DNA from: CBDCYS01 sp965226245
GTDB taxonomy: Bacteria; Acidobacteriota; Terriglobia; Bryobacterales; UBA6623
Length of the DNA stretch: 64,000 bases
Direction: 5' to 3'
Assembly: GCA_965226245.1 (NCBI GenBank)
Contig: CBDDCL010000015.1
Span: forward strand, 620,001 to 684,000
The notes below the pieces were generated by a model. It ran no database searches and was not told where the DNA came from. It saw only the letters and a list, made by a program, of their open reading frames with translations. A program made the translations under genes and the position numbers. Below are positions 10,297 to 18,918 of the stretch, in pieces (the stretch's first letter is position 1; every line of letters starts with the position of its first letter).

Positions 10297-10765
10297 ACAG
10301 CCGAAACTGAATCTCGACTCCTGCTCTCAGGTGAGGCTGCTGGGGTTGCTGGATCTCGCCTCCAAACCGCAATCGTCCTCGACGGGGACTCGTCTTCGCG
10401 GCTCCGGCGAGGGGTCGATGGTGGAGGTTCTCAAACAATTCGAGAAGAAAACCGGGTGGGCCGCGACTGAGTTCATCAACAAAGTCACGCGGTCCGAGGT
10501 TCCGATCGAGAAATTGAGAGAGCAGGCTGAGAAAGCCCACGACTTCGCCGCCGAAGCCGCGGACGCCGAGGAGTGGTTCGCGGCTTCGTTTGTCTACCAC
10601 GTGGCTCTGGCGGCGGCCTTCGTCCGCTATCAAACCAACCTCGCGTCGCGGTCAATGGGCTCGCGCACCGAGTCTTACGAAGATTTCGCCACCCGGCTGG
10701 GCGAGCATCCGCTGGGGGGACTCTTCCGCCAAGCGGCAGACCTCGCCCGAGAAGAAGTCTCGTGA
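10289..10765 (+). CDS. Hypothetical protein downstream of sigma factor
   Basis: 158 residues, soluble, no signal peptide. The start ATG overlaps the sigma-factor stop codon (ATGGGTAA). The C-terminal half is Ala/Glu-rich and helical (EKLREQAEKAHDFAAEAADA). No known domain is recognised. Its position between a sigma-factor remnant and, before the IS insertion, a Ser/Thr kinase suggests a role in that signalling cassette. This is inference from context only. The frame is intact, unlike its neighbours. Confidence 0.55.
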   Translation: MGKQPKLNLDSCSQVRLLGLLDLASKPQSSSTGTRLRGSGEGSMVEVLKQFEKKTGWAATEFINKVTRSEVPIEKLREQAEKAHDFAAEAADAEEWFAASFVYHVALAAAFVRYQTNLASRSMGSRTESYEDFATRLGEHPLGGLFRQAADLAREEVS

Positions 10766-10882
10766 TAGGGAGTGCCCTGGAAGCGGGGTCTTGCAAGATT
10801 AGACGGCGCGTTCAAACGTTTCATGCGACTGAAAGTTGTTCAATCCGAAACGCCGGAACCTCACCGCCTGAAAAGGTGGTTG

Positions 10883-11909
10883 ATGGGGTATTTAGTTGAC
10901 TCCAGTAGCCACTACATCTTGGGGGTGGGGGTGCCGGCCCTGGTGGCCTCGACCATTGTCTTATAGGGAGCAGGGTCGGCGGCGACCGCCTGCTGGAGGA
11001 GGCGATAGAAAAGTTTGCCGCGCGACCGTGAGGTCCGCCGGTTGAAGCGGAACGTGAACTCGTCCAGGTAGTAGTCCAAATACTCGTGACTGACAGCCCC
11101 CTGGTGGGTCCCCAACAGCCAGCGCTTTAGCAGAGAGGCGACACGATGGACTCTCGGCAGCAGCTTACTCGCCGATTGCCGCTTCCCGCGCAGCACGGTG
11201 ACTTCATGGCGGTATCCTTTGTTCTCCAATCCCGCATAGCCTTCCCAGCCGTCGGTGTGCACGAGGCTGCCAGGTTGGATAGCTTCTTCGACAAAGGCTT
11301 CCAAGCTCGCCGCTGAGGCATCCGCGATCCGACGGAGCCGGATGCGACCCATACCGCGCCCATCCTCCTCGGCAGCAACCGCAACTAACGCTTTGCCAAC
11401 CATTTCGCGACCTCGGACGCCCTCTTCGACTCCGCCCACATACGTTTCGTCCACCTCCACCCGGCCGACCAGCCGATTGCGACCGGGGCGCACCATGGCG
11501 CGGCGGAACTTGTGCAGCCAGGTCCAGGCGGTTACATAGCTACCCAAACCCAAGACCCGCTGCAACTCCAGCGCGCTGGCCCCGCCTTTTTGCGTTGTCA
11601 CCCACCAAGCCGCCCGGAACCACAACGTCAAGGGCTTGCGGGTGTCCTGGAAAATCGTGCCCGCCGTCACCGAGGCCTGGTAACCGCAGTCGGCGCAGAG
11701 CAGCAGATTGCGTTTGCTGGCCCATGAGGACTGGATCCCACAGCGCGGGCACACGAACCCCTCCGGCCAGCGCAGCTTCAGCAGGTACTCCCGGCACGCC
11801 TCCTCGGTCGAGAATCGAGCTTCCAACTCGACGAGGTTTCGGGGGTAGTCCTCCTTCATGCCCCCAACCACAACATATTGTGGCTACTGGAGTCAACTAA
11901 ATACCCCAT
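10883..11909 (-). mobile_element. IS1595-family-like insertion sequence, copy 1 (1,027 bp)
   Basis: Bounded by inverted ends starting ATGGGGTATTTAGTTGACTC, which extend about 28 bp. The repeat AGGTGGTT flanks the element at 10874-10881 and 11910-11917, an 8-bp target-site duplication, with one extra G at 10882. Contains one transposase gene. The element and its internal frames appear identical to the copy at 24776-25802, which lies in the opposite orientation, so both insertions are recent. The left flank is the DNA after the sigma-factor cassette. Confidence 0.92.
10912..11859 (-). CDS. IS1595-family (ISXO2-like) DDE transposase, copy 1
   Basis: 315 residues from ATG 11859 (a GTG four codons upstream, at 11871, is possible). 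N-terminal zinc ribbon with CPRCG and CADCG; then WWVTTQKGGASALELQRVLG (helix-turn-helix region). The DDE catalytic core has VEVDETYVGG (first Asp), VHTDGWEGY (second Asp) and SHEYLDYYLDEF (Glu). Length and motifs fit ISXO2-like transposases, which cut and paste with 8-bp duplications. The protein is identical to that of copy 2, so both are probably functional. Confidence 0.92.
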   Translation of the reverse strand: MKEDYPRNLVELEARFSTEEACREYLLKLRWPEGFVCPRCGIQSSWASKRNLLLCADCGYQASVTAGTIFQDTRKPLTLWFRAAWWVTTQKGGASALELQRVLGLGSYVTAWTWLHKFRRAMVRPGRNRLVGRVEVDETYVGGVEEGVRGREMVGKALVAVAAEEDGRGMGRIRLRRIADASAASLEAFVEEAIQPGSLVHTDGWEGYAGLENKGYRHEVTVLRGKRQSASKLLPRVHRVASLLKRWLLGTHQGAVSHEYLDYYLDEFTFRFNRRTSRSRGKLFYRLLQQAVAADPAPYKTMVEATRAGTPTPKM

Positions 11910-11985
11910 AGGTGGTTTTCGACATGAAGATGGAAACTTAGCCATCTGTGGCAGTTTCGTGTAATTAGAACAAGAATGCGTATTG

Positions 11986-12420
11986 GCAAACTCAGTGCTC
12001 ATCGTTTCGAGTCGAACGTACCTCTCGCGCCGGAAGCGCTGGTTTCCCTTCGGAGAAGATTTGTCCGTAGGCCAGAGCGTCGCGACATCACTCCCGCTAG
12101 GGACGGAGCTGGGAGAGACGAGCGCGCCGCTGGCTGGAAGAGAGGTACTCTGTTATTCGTGGGCGGAGGCCAAGTGAACGCCATAGTACGGTTTGAAATT
12201 CCGGTCAACCCGCGGCATCAACTGCTCTTGCGGAGAGGCCGCACGGTGGCCTCGCCGGTAACGCTGACAGTGGCGGCGCAACCGGCGGTGTTTCTGGCGG
12301 GCGAAAGCCAAGGACATATTTACAAGTTTGTGGAAAGACGCCAGATCCTGGCGGATGCGAGAAGCCCGGTGACAGCGGGTGACGTGCTGTTCATCTGTAT
12401 GGAACCTCCTCGAAGCCCTC
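11986..12420 (+). pseudogene. TIGR03437-domain remnant
   Basis: Two frames together resemble the conserved part of the Solibacter TIGR03437 domain: LAPEALVSL, then in another frame FGEDLSVGQSVATSLPLGTE, then GGGQVNAIVRFEIPVNPRHQ, LLLRRGRTVASPVTLTVAAQ and PAVFLAGESQG. At least two frame changes occur and no upstream domains are present. It is a decayed 3' fragment of a surface-protein gene, stranded just right of IS copy 1. Confidence 0.65.
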
Positions 12421-12918
12421 TCCGTCGGCCTCGCCTCGCTACACCGCAGCAGCAGACTGCCATACCGGCAGATAGCGTCACGATTTCCGGCCCCAGAAGG
12501 ATTGTAACTTATTGTAAATAAAGGGCTATAATGAAGAAGTGCGATCTGGGAGCTAAACCAGCACTTGGACTTAGTTGCAGCCCGGAATTTCGACGAGATC
12601 AAACGCCGAAGACCGCGCGACTGGTCCCCTCTTCAACGGTGACCTCCGCGCGGAGAGGACCTTGTAGTGGCTGATGGTGGAGCCGACCATCGACGCCCAA
12701 TTGTACCGCTGCCAGATACATCGCGGTAGGGATGCCGGTCACCCGGCACCCCCCGCGCAGATCCGTGCTCGCGCTACTAACGCACACGGCTCCTCGCTCG
12801 GATCAATTACGAAGAAGCGAAGCCCTTCGTACGGCGATTGGCCCATGGCACACGAGTAGTCCCGCTCGGTGTCGGGCTCGTGCTAAGCCCGACTTTCGCA
12901 AAATCGGGCCTCCTTGGC
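12421..12918. other. Remnant DNA without recognisable gene
   Basis: About 500 bp with no convincing coding frame. It contains a TATAAT at 12527-12532 with only a poorly spaced TTGTAA upstream (weak promoter candidate). It also has a hairpin at 12887-12909 (GCCCGA ... TCGGGC) just outside the IS1634-type transposase stump; this could belong to the terminal sequence of that element. Confidence 0.4.
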
Positions 12919-13509
12919 TCAGGCGGCAGGCCTCACGCTTGGGCCGGACACATCCCGAGTCCTAGATGAAAGAAGTGTCGGCATCCAGCGCTCCAGCTCG
13001 AAGATCTTGACCGCTTTGCGTTGCTCGGCGCTCAAATCCGGCGCCAGCATCACCGTGGTGGCGCGGCGACCACGCTCCTGGCTGCGCACGCGCACCAAAG
13101 TGGCTTTCACCTCCGCCAGTGTCTTCATCATGCCCCGTGCCGACTTGCCTGTAGCGAGCGCCAAGCAAACCAGGCTGACCAGCGTCAGGCCGATCACGGT
13201 GGCGAACGTGTGCAAGCGCAACGAACTGTCGGCCCATTGGTGGGAAGGACCCCAGGGCACGAGTCCTCCCTTCTTGGCCCGGCGGAACAGTTCCTCCACC
13301 TTCCACTGGCCCCGGAAAGCGTACACGATTCGGCCGCTGCTCCAGACATGACGGTCGGTGCACAACACGCGCCGGCCCAGACGCCTGCGCTCCAGCCGGC
13401 GCCGTCGTGCCGCATCGACATGCCAGTCGAGCGATAGTTGCTTGCCGTTCTGGTTCACCGTGGCCCTCACGAACTCCGCGAAGCGCAGGCGGCGGCGGCG
13501 CTGGATCAT
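12919..13509 (-). pseudogene. IS1634/IS4-type transposase, C-terminal fragment
   Basis: About 190 residues corresponding to the C-terminal part of an IS1634-like DDE transposase: LGRRVLCTDRHVWSSGRIVY, then AFRGQWKVEELFRRAKKGGL (the conserved Y-rx-W-xVE-xxFRxxK region holding the catalytic Glu) and WADSSLRLHTFATVIGLTL. The N-terminal two thirds, with both catalytic Asp residues, are missing. The fragment stops exactly where the kinase homology begins on the other strand (near 13480-13500). It is therefore a deletion stump rather than a complete element. Confidence 0.75.
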
Positions 13510-15564
13510 CCGAATATCTGCACAGTCTACGAGATCGACGAGGCCGAGGGGCAGACATTCTTGTCCATGGCCTTTCTTGAAGGCCAGACCGTCAAGGAGA
13601 AGTTCAAAGAACGTCCATTAAAGCTCGACGAAGCGCTCGATATGGCCATACAAACTGCTCAGGGGCTCCAGGCGGCGCACGAAAAAGGGATTGTCCACCG
13701 AGACATCAAGAGCTCAAACCTGATGGTCACTCCTCAAGGCCAAGTCAAGGTCATGGACTTTGGTTTGGCGCAGCTTGCCGAGCGCTCAAAGCTGACCAAG
13801 ACTACCGTTTCGCTCGGGACGCCTTCCTACATGTCTCCCGAACAAGCTCAAAAGAGTAAGACTGACCGTCGTACAGACATCTGGTCCCTTGGTGTCGTGG
13901 TCTGCGAGATGGTGACCGGCAGGTTGCCTTTCGAGCGCGAGCGGGAGCAGGCGGTCCTCTACTCGATCGTCAACGAAGAGCCAGAGGTAATGACCGCCCA
14001 GCGCGTTGATGTGCCGGTCGAACTCGACCGCATCGTGGGCAAAGCGATGGCGAAAAGCTCCGACGAGCGTTACCAGCATGTGGATGAGATGCTGGTGGAT
14101 TTTCAATCCCTTCGGAAAGCGCTAGCCGCAGGCGCCGCCCGGACTCCAGCGGTGATCCCCTCCGAGAGATCCGGCCGGAACTGGAGCTCGGGAGCGCTAG
14201 CGGCTGTTGGGCTGGCCTTACTGGCGATCGGCCTCGGGCTCGGCTGGTGGCTGCACGGACTCTCGGAGCCTTCAGTGGAGCCACCCACGCAATACAGATG
14301 GACGCGCCTTACTTCAGATGCCGGCCTCACCTACCACCCGGCCATTTCGCCCGACGCAAAGCTCCTGGCTTACGCCTCAGACCGGGCGGGTAACGACAAC
14401 CTCGACATATGGGTCAAAACGGTGGCCGGCGGGCAGCCCAGCCGCCGCACCCAACATGAAGCCGACGCCTACGAACCCGCATTCTCACCAGACGGCAGCA
14501 AAATTGCTTTCCGCTCCAACCGCGACGGCGGCGGAATCTACGTGATGCCGGCGATAGCGGGCCAGCCTCAACTGATAGCCAACGGCGGCCGCGGTTTTCT
14601 CCTGACGGGAATTGGATTGCTTACTGGGTTGGCGAGGCGCCCGGGACCAACGCAACCGCGTATGTCATAAATTCAAGCGGCGCACCGCCCCGGCAATTGG
14701 CAGCCGGCTTCTTCAACGCCTCTTTTCCCATCTGGTCGCCGGACGGAAATCACCTGTTGTTCAGCGGTCTGCGTAAGGCTGGCTTGGAGAGGCGAGACTG
14801 GTGGGTGGCGCCATTGAACGGAGGAGAGCCGATCAAGACGGGCGTCCTGGATGCTCTGGGCCACCGGGCCATTAACCAGAACCCCTTTGGCAATGCAATC
14901 GTTTCCGAAACCTGGTCGTCGCGTGGCAATTCCGTCACATTTTCAGCCCGCCTCGGTGACAGCGCCGGCTCGGGGGGTGTGTTGGAGAAAGTCTGCGACG
15001 ATTGCGGGGATCCATTCACTGGTCGTTTGACGGGACGAAGATCCTTCATAGATTCGGTCCCGCGCCCTTCTCAATCGGGGTGTTTGACCTGACCACAGGA
15101 GAGAATCTCCCGGTTCTTCGCCACCCCGACTATCACATATTTGGTTTCAGATCTCGCCTGATAGCCGATGGATTGCTTTTCATCTGGGTTCGCCGGAAAA
15201 TACCCAGATCTTTGTCGTGCCGTTTCAAGGGGAGGTCCCGCAGCAGGAGAAGGACTGGATCCCTGTGACCGAGCGTGATGCTCTGCACTTTCATCCCCGC
15301 TGGTCGCCTGACGGAGGCCTTCTCTACTACCAGTCCACGAGAGACGGCTTTCGGTGCATCTGGGCGCAGCGTTTAGATCGAGACACCAAGAGGCCGGTGG
15401 GCGAGCCGTTCGGTGTCTACCACTCCCATAGCGCTCGGCGCTCCATTGGAAACATCGCGGGCCCGCAGCATGTCTGGTTGTCGGTAGCCGACAAGATGGT
15501 CTTCAGCATGCGGGAGATCACCGGCAACATCTGGATGATGGAACGGGTGGAGGCCCTACCATAG
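13466..15564 (+). pseudogene. Ser/Thr protein kinase with TolB-like propeller; N-lobe deleted, at least three frameshifts
   Basis: Homology starts inside kinase helix C (REAQAAAALDHPNICTVYEI). The glycine loop and catalytic Lys are gone, replaced by a transposase stump. Later motifs are intact: HRDIKSSN, VMDFGLAQL and MSPEQA. A transmembrane helix follows (ALAAVGLALLAIGLGLGWW), then PD40/TolB-type blades such as HPAISPDAKLLAYASDRAG. The frame is lost near 14600, 15015 and 15195. Reading across the three shifts restores propeller sequence to VEALP at 15564. Such kinases usually follow ECF-like sigma factors in Solibacter-type genomes, so this is probably the third gene of the cassette at 9.6-10.8 kb. 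It cannot be active. Confidence 0.8.
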
Positions 15565-15596
15565 AGCCTGAGTATTCCGCTGACGGTCAAGAAGAC

Positions 15597-15646
15597 TTCC
15601 TCGACCGCCAGCAGGACTAAGCCCCCCGAAACGAACTAGATAGCGC
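15597..15646. repeat. 50-bp dispersed repeat, copy 1
   Basis: Contains AAGCCCCCCGAAACGAACT. A second copy with few differences is at 34758-34807. Both lie shortly after the stop codon of a plus-strand gene. Confidence 0.7.
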
Positions 15647-15855
15647 CTGTCGGCCGATAACTGTTGATTAATCCCGTACGCACTCGTTTCCGCACGCTGG
15701 CGCGAGCCACCGAGATGAACTTTGGACCCATCCCATGCTGCGTATGCTGGAATCGCCAAAATAGAATCCCAGTTCACAGGCTTCGCTAATGTGGACGCCA
15801 CCGTGTTCAGGGTACACTGAACAAATCGGATTTTGACCGTACAGGAGCAACTCGA

Positions 15856-16359
15856 ATGAACCCGGAAGCCGCGAAAACCGCTGCCCAGTTCTACCTCGGC
15901 GACTTTGAGATCGAGATGAAGACGACCGCGAATGTGATCGGCGCTGTCCCCGACGCCAGCGTTGCTTACAAGCCCGACGAGAAGGCCCGCACCGCCCTCG
16001 AACTCTGCCGCCATATCGTGCTCGAAGACGAGTGGCTGCTGAATGGAATCGCCGATGGCGCCATTCCGGAACCACCCGATCAATCCGACGCCTCTGGCCT
16101 GATGACCCCAGCACAGTGCGTCGAATACTACAACAGCAAATTACCCGGCGCCGTCGAGCGCGTGCGCAACCTCTCCGGCGACAATCTTGTCAAAACCCTC
16201 GATCTGATGGGGCTCATCATCATGCCGGCAATCGCCTTTCTGGGCATGGCGGTGCGGCACTCGGTGCATCACCGCGGGCAGTTAGCGACCTATTTGAGAC
16301 CGATGGGCGGCCAGGTACCCTCAATTTACGGGCCCTCCGCCGACACGCCGATGGGCTGA
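15856..16359 (+). CDS. DinB-family protein
   Basis: 167 residues; Shine-Dalgarno GGAGCAA before ATG. Four-helix-bundle DinB/YfiT-type protein: N-terminal helix with FEIEMKTTANVIGAVPD, the first metal-ligand region ELCRHIVLEDEW, and the C-terminal metal site AVRHSVHHRGQLATYLRPMG. His residues in these positions form the usual three-His divalent metal site. Members act as thiol-dependent metalloenzymes (thiol transferases, DNA-damage-inducible proteins); the substrate cannot be told. It stands alone with no clear operon partner and is the first intact gene after the decay zone. Confidence 0.85.
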   Translation: MNPEAAKTAAQFYLGDFEIEMKTTANVIGAVPDASVAYKPDEKARTALELCRHIVLEDEWLLNGIADGAIPEPPDQSDASGLMTPAQCVEYYNSKLPGAVERVRNLSGDNLVKTLDLMGLIIMPAIAFLGMAVRHSVHHRGQLATYLRPMGGQVPSIYGPSADTPMG

Positions 16360-16640
16360 CGCTGGGCTGAGAAAGTTCGACCGGCTGCTCATTTGAGCGC
16401 CTCAGGAAGTTCGCCCCAGCGAACACTGGAGTCGTGCGAAAGCCATTCGAGAGTTGTACATCGTCCGTGGCGAAGTCCGCGCACTCGCCGAGACCATCGA
16501 CCGGCCGATCAAACAATACACGACGGGGCACCCCTCTCCGGTATTCAACTGGCTTAGTGCGCACGACTGACTCATCTGCATCCCTCTGCCCACGATTCGA
16601 CACAGCAAACAGATCATCGAGGTACAAGAAGACGAAAACT

Positions 16641-16677
16641 ACCCCAAGCGGTAGCGACCGCTCTTTGGGGTGGTTTT
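16641..16677. terminator. Hairpin terminator candidate
   Basis: ACCCCAA pairs with TTTGGGGT and encloses an inner GCGGT/ACCGC stem. GGTTTT follows on the plus strand. It lies between the DinB gene (plus) and the LytTR regulator (minus), where transcription converges. The rest of 16360-16810 shows no gene; TAGC repeats at 16793-16806 put stops in all frames before the regulator's stop codon. Confidence 0.6.
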
Positions 16678-16810
16678 GCATTCCCTTCTTGCTCAGGGCC
16701 CTCACCTGGGCGGCGGCGGTTGAGCATAGCTGCCGGGAAATCCTAGTGTTGTATCGCAGGCGACCCAGCAGGAAAACTTCGCCCGACGAGTGAGCTAGCT
16801 AGCTAGAGCG

Positions 16811-17602
16811 CTACAGCTTGAATAGCTCACGCAGCCGCTTCGTCTGCGCGCGGCTGACCGGGATTTCCGTTTGGCGCTTGTCGCTCATGCGGAGCTGGTA
16901 GGTCGATTTGAACCACGGCACCACTTCCTTGATCTTGTTGATGTTCACCAGATGCGAGCGATGCGGACGCCAGAAGTTGGCGGCGTCCAGGTTGGATTGA
17001 AGCTCTTCGATCGTCTTGTAATTGGAATGCCCCTCGATGTAGGTCGAAGCGATCGTGATCGTCCCGTCGGCAATCTTGGCGTAGATCATGTCGTCGGCAT
17101 CGATTAAGAACATACGGTTACTGCTCTTGACCAGCAACTTGGTGCGGGACTGTACGCGGTTCTCGATGTGAGCCAATAGTTGCTCCATCGAATCGAGGCT
17201 CTGCGGGGCCTCGATGAGTTTCTGAGCCCGCTCGATCGACATCGCGAGCCTCTTCTTGTCGATCGGTTTGAGAAGATAGTCGACCGCATTGACCTCGAAA
17301 GCGTCCACGGCGTACTGATCGTAGGCGGTGGCGAAGATGAAGCGCGGCAACTCGGCCCCTTTTTCCATTAATGTCCGAACAGCCTCGAGACCGTCGAGCC
17401 CCGGCATCTGCACGTCCATGAATACAATGTTAGGTTCGTTTTTCTCTATGAAATCGACGGCTTCCAGACCATTATTCGCCGTGCCCGCGATTTCGACTTG
17501 AGGAAACGATTTCAGTAAGAACGCCAACTCATCCCGCGCCAACTTTTCGTCGTCCACGATCAGCGCGGTTAGCGTGGCGGAAGCGCTTTGTTTCTCTGCC
17601 AT
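16811..17602 (-). CDS. LytTR-type response regulator
   Basis: 263 residues from ATG 17602 (MAEKQSASATL); the longer frame upstream has no family resemblance. REC domain about 10-130: IVDDEK acidic pair, phospho-acceptor Asp in FMDVQMPGLDG, FATAYD (Thr/Ala switch) and LLKPIDKK (conserved Lys). LytTR DNA-binding domain about 155-260: MIYAKIADGTITIASTYIEG, NYKTIEELQSNL, RPHRSHLVNINKI. Length and layout match the LytR/AlgR family, which binds direct repeats upstream of target genes. The usual partner (LytS-like histidine kinase) is not adjacent, so it is an orphan regulator here. Confidence 0.92.
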   Translation of the reverse strand: MAEKQSASATLTALIVDDEKLARDELAFLLKSFPQVEIAGTANNGLEAVDFIEKNEPNIVFMDVQMPGLDGLEAVRTLMEKGAELPRFIFATAYDQYAVDAFEVNAVDYLLKPIDKKRLAMSIERAQKLIEAPQSLDSMEQLLAHIENRVQSRTKLLVKSSNRMFLIDADDMIYAKIADGTITIASTYIEGHSNYKTIEELQSNLDAANFWRPHRSHLVNINKIKEVVPWFKSTYQLRMSDKRQTEIPVSRAQTKRLRELFKL

Positions 17603-17711
17603 GGGAAGTGCATTGACCGTGTTCTCTTCGGAGTATAGTACGCTGCCCGCCACTTTGAGAAACGAGCGGCTGGGCTTACGAAGGCTTCTCTGGCAAGAAC
17701 GCCACCGGAGT

Positions 17712-17954
17712 TTAGCGGTAGGCCTGGCTTCGATGAAGGACCCGCAAAACACGAATCACTTCCTGGCCGGCCGAAAACCGGATCCGGTAGTCGCCCGATC
17801 GGAGCCGGAATTCAATACCACCCTTCAGACACTTGACGTCCCCGGCCCCGGTCGCAAAGAAGCGATTCATCGTTCCAACGACGCGCTGCGCTACCGGGCG
17901 ATCCAGACTTCGCAAGTCTCGAAGCGCGGGGTCGCTCCATTCAATGGATTTCAC
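17712..17954 (-). CDS. RelE/ParE-superfamily toxin
   Basis: 80 residues. Pattern typical of the RelE/ParE fold: IEWSDPALRDLRSLD at the N-terminus, helix with RVVGTMNRFFATG, then KCLKGGIEFRLRSGDYRIRF and VIRVLRVLHR strands. It overlaps the upstream antitoxin gene by 4 bp (ATGA), the usual antitoxin-toxin order. RelE members cleave mRNA on the ribosome and ParE members poison gyrase; the short sequence does not tell which. Confidence 0.85.
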   Translation of the reverse strand: MKSIEWSDPALRDLRSLDRPVAQRVVGTMNRFFATGAGDVKCLKGGIEFRLRSGDYRIRFSAGQEVIRVLRVLHRSQAYR

Positions 17955-18232
17955 TTGAGGCCGAATTCCTCAAGAACTTGATCGTGCGGGACGCCTCTAC
18001 CGTGGTTTCCTTCGAACCACTCACGAGCTTGGGCAACCGCTTGCCGTTCATCTTCGGTTTCGGGCTCGTCATCGATCGGCGCTCGGGCGAGTGCCTGACC
18101 GGCAGGATCAAGAAGAGCCTTCTGGACGGCCTGCTCAACAAACGCCGCGGCGTTTTCAAACTCCCCGCGGTCCACTCGTTCGTTAATGATTCTCTCCTGT
18201 TCCGAACTTAGTTTCACCGTGACGCCACCCAT
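17951..18232 (-). CDS. Antitoxin of RelE/ParE pair
   Basis: 93 residues from ATG 18232, preceded by AAGGAAC at good spacing; longer upstream frame rejected. The N-terminus (TVKLSSEQERIINERVDRGE, then AAAFVEQAVQKAL) fits a ribbon-helix-helix ParD-like DNA-binding fold. The acidic C-terminus (PIDDEPETEDE) would wrap the toxin. Its stop overlaps the toxin start. Such antitoxins normally repress their own promoter, which would lie in 18233-18300. Confidence 0.85.
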   Translation of the reverse strand: MGGVTVKLSSEQERIINERVDRGEFENAAAFVEQAVQKALLDPAGQALARAPIDDEPETEDERQAVAQAREWFEGNHGRGVPHDQVLEEFGLK

Positions 18233-18918
18233 GTTCCTTACTCTAGCATCTAATCCGTGAAGCCAACAAACCGGATCCCGCCTGCTACAATACGAACGGT
18301 AGGTGGCGACAAGCAATGTGGCGCGCGTCTCCAGACGTGCCGTGTCGCCATTCCTGGCGACATGTCTCACCGCGGCAGGGCCGTCGACCCGAAGAATACC
18401 TCAAATCCGCAAAAAAACCTGTCTCTTAACCAGGGAACCTGCCACCGTCCCGCCGCCGGCTGCAACCCGAGCACTGAAAACAAAAACATTATCGGTTGAC
18501 ACGATGACAAGGCGTCGAAAATGGCCCAGATCCTGCCATATTCCGCCATTCTCTGCCATTTTGTAAAGAAACTTTATACCTCAACCGGCAACCTCTTTTG
18601 TTTCCATCACTTCGCCAGGCCGTGGTCACTGACATCCCGGCCTGCCGCTTTGTCCCTGCACAAGCGGCCCCGCTGTTCAGTTCGCGCCCCAACCAGACGA
18701 TTACTCGTGTGAGTGGGGCGCGAACCGAATGAGGGTGACCAGCAATGTTTGTAAGGGATGATAAGCGGCCGAAACGGGCCGAAGTGACTCGGCGGTTCGA
18801 AGCTGAAGACCGCCGGCGAAATGTTACACTTTACGGCGAAATGTTACACTTTAGGATTACTGTCTACTCCGCGAACTGCCTAGCAGCTTAAGGTCCGGCG
18901 GAGGTGGAAGGCGGGAAC
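18233..18918. other. Intergenic region with hairpin and short direct repeats
   Basis: No convincing gene. Contains a perfect 8-bp hairpin at 18343-18362 (see separate entry). It also has an A/T-rich stretch with CATATTC-type repeats at about 18535-18590, and a 20-bp tandem duplication at 18814-18833/18834-18853 (cGGCGAAATGTTACACTTTA). The last lies 65-105 bp before the sensor kinase start and could be an operator or a remnant of a mobile-element end; which is not clear. Confidence 0.5.
18343..18362. repeat. Palindromic hairpin repeat (TGTCGCCA stem), copy 1
   Basis: TGTCGCCATTCCTGGCGACA: perfect 8-bp stem with a 4-nt loop (GGAA on the minus strand). The same 28-bp block, including flanks CGTGCCG and T, occurs at 44478-44497. 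REP-like intergenic palindrome. Confidence 0.8.
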
